Source: Pseudomonadota bacterium
GTDB lineage: Bacteria > Pseudomonadota > Gammaproteobacteria > Steroidobacterales > Steroidobacteraceae
NCBI GenBank assembly: GCA_021808195.1
Contig: JAKBCE010000009.1
Coordinates: 1 to 64,000 of the forward strand
DNA: 64,000 nt
Direction of reading: 5' to 3'
Shown here: piece after piece, positions 61,757-64,000 of the stretch
Layout: each line of letters begins with the position of its first letter
Position numbering within the stretch: the stretch's first letter is position 1
Notes under the pieces: model-generated
Told to the model about the DNA's origin: nothing
Database searches by the model: none
Seen by the model: only the letters and a program-made list of their open reading frames with translations
Translations under genes and position numbers: made by a program

Positions 61757-62479
61757 ATGGGACGCATTTTCGAAGTCCGCAAGCACACGATGTTTGCGCG
61801 CTGGAACCGCATGGCCAAGCAGTTCGCGCGCATCGCCAAGGACATCACCATGGCGGTGAAGGCCGGCGGGCCGGATCCGACCAGCAACCCGAGCCTGCGG
61901 CGGGTGATCCAGAATGCCCGCGCGGTCAACATGCCGAAGGACAAGATCGAAGCGGCGATCAAGCGGGCGAGCGGTCGGGACGCGACGCACTACCAGGAAG
62001 TGCACTACGAGGCGTATGCGCCGCACGGCGTGGCGCTGCTGATCGAGGCGGCCACGGACAACCCCACGCGCACCGTGGCGGCGGTGCGCAACATCGTCAC
62101 CAAGGGCGGCGGCAATCTCGCCACCACGGGCAGCGTTGCCTTTCTGTTCAAGCGCATGGGCGCATTCCGCCTCGATCCGGCCGGCATCGATCAGGACGAT
62201 CTCGAGCTGTACCTGATCGACCACGGACTGGAGGAGATGGGCGAGAGCAGCGGCGAGAACGGCGAGCCGCAGCTGCTGATTCGCTGTGCCTTCGAGGACT
62301 TCGGCAAGATGCAGGAGGCGCTCGAGTCACGAGGCGTGACGCCGCTGTCGGCCGAGCACGAGTACATCTGCGCCGCGCCGACCGAACTGCCCGAAGCGCA
62401 GGCCCAGGAAGTGCTTGCATTGATCGACAAGCTCGAGCAGGACGAGGACGTCCAGCGGGTGTTTCACACCCTCGCCTGA
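61757..62479 (+). CDS. YebC/PmpR/TACO1-family protein
   Basis: 240 residues. The family acts as a DNA-binding regulator in some bacteria and as a translation factor at proline stretches in others. The N-terminus [30 protein letters not shown] differs from the usual MAGHSKWANIKHRK and is of the YeeN/second-paralogue type. The core matches: [39 protein letters not shown] and [16 protein letters not shown]. It may be a paralogue of the ruvC-linked YebC. Confidence 0.93.
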   Translation: MGRIFEVRKHTMFARWNRMAKQFARIAKDITMAVKAGGPDPTSNPSLRRVIQNARAVNMPKDKIEAAIKRASGRDATHYQEVHYEAYAPHGVALLIEAATDNPTRTVAAVRNIVTKGGGNLATTGSVAFLFKRMGAFRLDPAGIDQDDLELYLIDHGLEEMGESSGENGEPQLLIRCAFEDFGKMQEALESRGVTPLSAEHEYICAAPTELPEAQAQEVLALIDKLEQDEDVQRVFHTLA

Positions 62480-62498
62480 GCCGCCGAGCGGCGCAGGC

Positions 62499-63029
62499 TC
62501 AATCCGGCATCGGCGTCATGCGGGCGCCGAGCGAATCCTCGAAGCCGAAGTTGCGCAGGTCCGTGACGCGCTGCGGATAGAGTATGCCGTCGAGATGATC
62601 CACCTCGTGCTGTACGACCCGCGCATGGAAACCCTCAACCGTGCGGTCGATCGGCTCGCCCTGCAGATCGAATCCGCGGTAGCGCAGGCGCGTGAAGCGC
62701 GGCACGAGTCCGCGCAATCCCGGCACTGACAGACACCCTTCCCAGCCCTCGGCCTGCTCGGTGCCGAGCGGGGTCAACTCCGGATTCACCAGCACCGTGT
62801 AGGGCACTGGCGAGACCTGCGGATAACGCGGGTTGTTGGCAACCTCGAAGATCACCACCCGCAGGCTGACGCCGATCTGCGGCGCAGCGATGCCGGCACC
62901 ATTCAACGCGCGCATGGTGTCATCCATGTCGCGCACCAGCGCCTGCAGCTGCTCATCGAAGCGCTCCACGGGAGCGGCGACCTGCCCGAGCAACGCCTCG
63001 CCCATCTTCAACACCCGTCGTACGGTCAT
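62499..63029 (-). CDS. def: Peptide deformylase
   Basis: 176 residues. Removes the N-formyl group from nascent proteins. Three motifs build the metal site: GIAAPQIG, EGCLSVPG (Cys ligand) and HEVDHLDG (two His ligands and catalytic Glu). The start MTVRRVLKMG was chosen by family alignment. It is not next to fmt, so it may be a second deformylase besides a def-fmt copy elsewhere. Convergent with the YebC-family gene. Confidence 0.95.
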   Translation of the reverse strand: MTVRRVLKMGEALLGQVAAPVERFDEQLQALVRDMDDTMRALNGAGIAAPQIGVSLRVVIFEVANNPRYPQVSPVPYTVLVNPELTPLGTEQAEGWEGCLSVPGLRGLVPRFTRLRYRGFDLQGEPIDRTVEGFHARVVQHEVDHLDGILYPQRVTDLRNFGFEDSLGARMTPMPD

Positions 63030-63072
63030 GGGTGTACAGTACCCCATTTCCTGCCTTCAGGAGTGGCACCAG

Positions 63073-63921
63073 ATGTGGAACAAGACTGACCCGGAAGAGT
63101 CCTTCCGCAACAAGGTCATTTGGTGGGCGGCCGGAATCGTCGCGGCCGCGTTGATCGGCGTGGGCGTCTACTACCGGTTCCATGCGCCGCAGTCTGCCCC
63201 GACCAGCACTCCCGTGCCGGCGCCGCCGCCGGCCGCCTCGAGTGCTCCGACGCCGCTGCCGAATGCGCCGCAGAGCCCGGCCATACAGCACCCGGTTCCG
63301 GCCAGCGGCGCATCATCGGCCAGCAAGCCGCTGCCGCCACTCAATGCCAGCGACGCCACCGTGCTGACCGCGCTCGACACGCTGATCGGACATCCGGCAG
63401 TCGTGCGCTTCATCGTGCCTAAGAACGTCATCCGCCGCGTCGTCGTCACGGTCGACAGTCTGCCGCGCGCGAAGGTGGCGGCAGATCTGCGCCCGATCCA
63501 CCCGACGCCTGGTGCGACGATGGTGGACCGACAGGGCGGCATCACGGTGCTGAGCCAGCGCAACTTCGCACGCTACGCGCCATTCATCGCCGTCGTGAGC
63601 CGACTGAACGTCAACGCGCTGGCGCAGCTCTATTTCCGGCTGTATCCGTTGTTCCAACAGGCGTACGAAAGCTTGGGTTATCCCGGCAAGTACTTCAACG
63701 ACCGGCTGGTGCAAGCCATAGACAGCCTGCTCGCCACACCGACGCCGGAGGGGCCGATCACGCTGGTGCGGCCCAAGGTGTTCTGGCAATTCGCCGACCC
63801 GAAACTCGAGGCGCTGCCAGCCGGGCAGAAGCTGCTGATCCGGATGGGGCCGCAGAACGCGGCCATCATCGAGGCGAAGCTGCGCCAGTTCCGCACGCTG
63901 ATCGCCAGCCCCCCGCAATAG
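63073..63921 (+). CDS. DUF3014 membrane-anchored protein
   Basis: 282 residues. One TM helix (about 16-34, VIWWAAGIVAAALIGVGVYY) is followed by a Pro/Ala/Ser-rich linker (about 38-90). A conserved domain follows (HPAVVRFIVPKNVIRRVVVTVDSLPRAKV, SRLNVNALAQLYFRLYPLFQQAYESLGYPGKYFNDRL, LLIRMGPQNAAIIEAKLRQFR). This matches DUF3014 proteins, whose function is unknown. CAGGAG lies about nine bases before the ATG. It is divergent from def, with only 43 bp between the start codons. Confidence 0.88.
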   Translation: MWNKTDPEESFRNKVIWWAAGIVAAALIGVGVYYRFHAPQSAPTSTPVPAPPPAASSAPTPLPNAPQSPAIQHPVPASGASSASKPLPPLNASDATVLTALDTLIGHPAVVRFIVPKNVIRRVVVTVDSLPRAKVAADLRPIHPTPGATMVDRQGGITVLSQRNFARYAPFIAVVSRLNVNALAQLYFRLYPLFQQAYESLGYPGKYFNDRLVQAIDSLLATPTPEGPITLVRPKVFWQFADPKLEALPAGQKLLIRMGPQNAAIIEAKLRQFRTLIASPPQ

Positions 63922-63933
63922 CCGCGGCGGCGC

Positions 63934-64000
63934 TCAGCGGCCCGTCGGCCGCTCGAGCTGCTGGCGCAGCTGCACCAGCAGCTCCCCGTGCACGGCAGTG
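63934..64000 (-). CDS. C-terminal end of a further gene (cut by the window edge)
   Basis: A minus-strand frame open to the edge ends TAVHGELLVQLRQQLERPTGR and a TGA at 63936-63934. The codon use is like the neighbours and the position, convergent with the DUF3014 gene, fits the tight convergent junctions elsewhere. Only about 21 residues are visible, so the product cannot be named. Confidence 0.45.
   Translation of the reverse strand, partial: TAVHGELLVQLRQQLERPTGR

Overview
The window is a dense, high-GC stretch of chromosome from a Gammaproteobacterium. Its gene order matches the Pseudomonas/Xanthomonadales/Nevskiales side of the class: ychF-pth-rplY-prs-tRNA-Gln-ispE-lolB, gatCAB divergent from mreBCD-mrdA-rodA, and amgK-murU divergent from lptD-surA-pdxA-rsmA-apaG-apaH. 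I cannot name the genus from sequence alone. There are no insertion sequences, phage genes, CRISPR arrays or rRNA genes. GTG and TTG starts with 4-bp start/stop overlaps are common.

Layout. 1-8.9 kb: tRNA-Met, translation and nucleotide-precursor genes (ychF, pth, rplY, prs, tRNA-Gln), ispE and lolB, then prfA, mtgA, a cyclophilin and prmC. hemA is missing from its usual place before prfA. 9-16.5 kb: an unknown membrane protein, then a methionine-cycle unit read leftwards: an ArsR-type regulator fused to a methyltransferase-like domain, metF and metH. Upstream of it, gatC-gatA-gatB-hslO form another leftward unit. 19.9-30 kb: the cell-shape and wall operon mreB-mreC-mreD-mrdA-rodA-mltB-rlpA-dacC-dat-ybeD, facing lipA-lipB. 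31.8-41.4 kb: cell-wall recycling (amgK-murU) divergent from the outer-membrane operon lptD-surA-pdxA-rsmA-usp-apaG-apaH, followed by a 3-hydroxyanthranilate dioxygenase. 41.5-44 kb: a PDZ-like/multi-TM/GAF signalling protein with no kinase domain, and the decayed remains of an Xre-RES toxin-antitoxin pair. 44-48 kb: an Lrp-family regulator divergent from a short PutA. 47.8-57 kb: a DUF255 thioredoxin-like protein, rlmI, lgt, thyA, a SET-domain methyltransferase, kup, folA and an aromatic/aspartate aminotransferase. 57-64 kb: motAB behind a sigma-28-like promoter, a porin behind a sigma-54-like promoter, a fatty-acid desaturase, a YebC-family protein, def, a DUF3014 membrane protein, and the cut end of a last gene.

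Most of the window is core housekeeping. The most interesting parts are: (i) the porin control region, where a strong -24/-12 element sits about 100 bp downstream of a 30-bp near-perfect palindrome; (ii) the SET-domain protein with a complete post-SET cysteine set and a histone-like basic tail; (iii) the ArsR/methyltransferase fusion that lacks both the family's metal-binding cysteines and a normal SAM-binding glycine loop, with a palindrome at its promoter; (iv) the collapsed Xre-RES locus; (v) the kinase-less PDZ-TM-GAF protein. All seven convergent gene junctions are 21 bp or less, leaving no room for intrinsic terminators.
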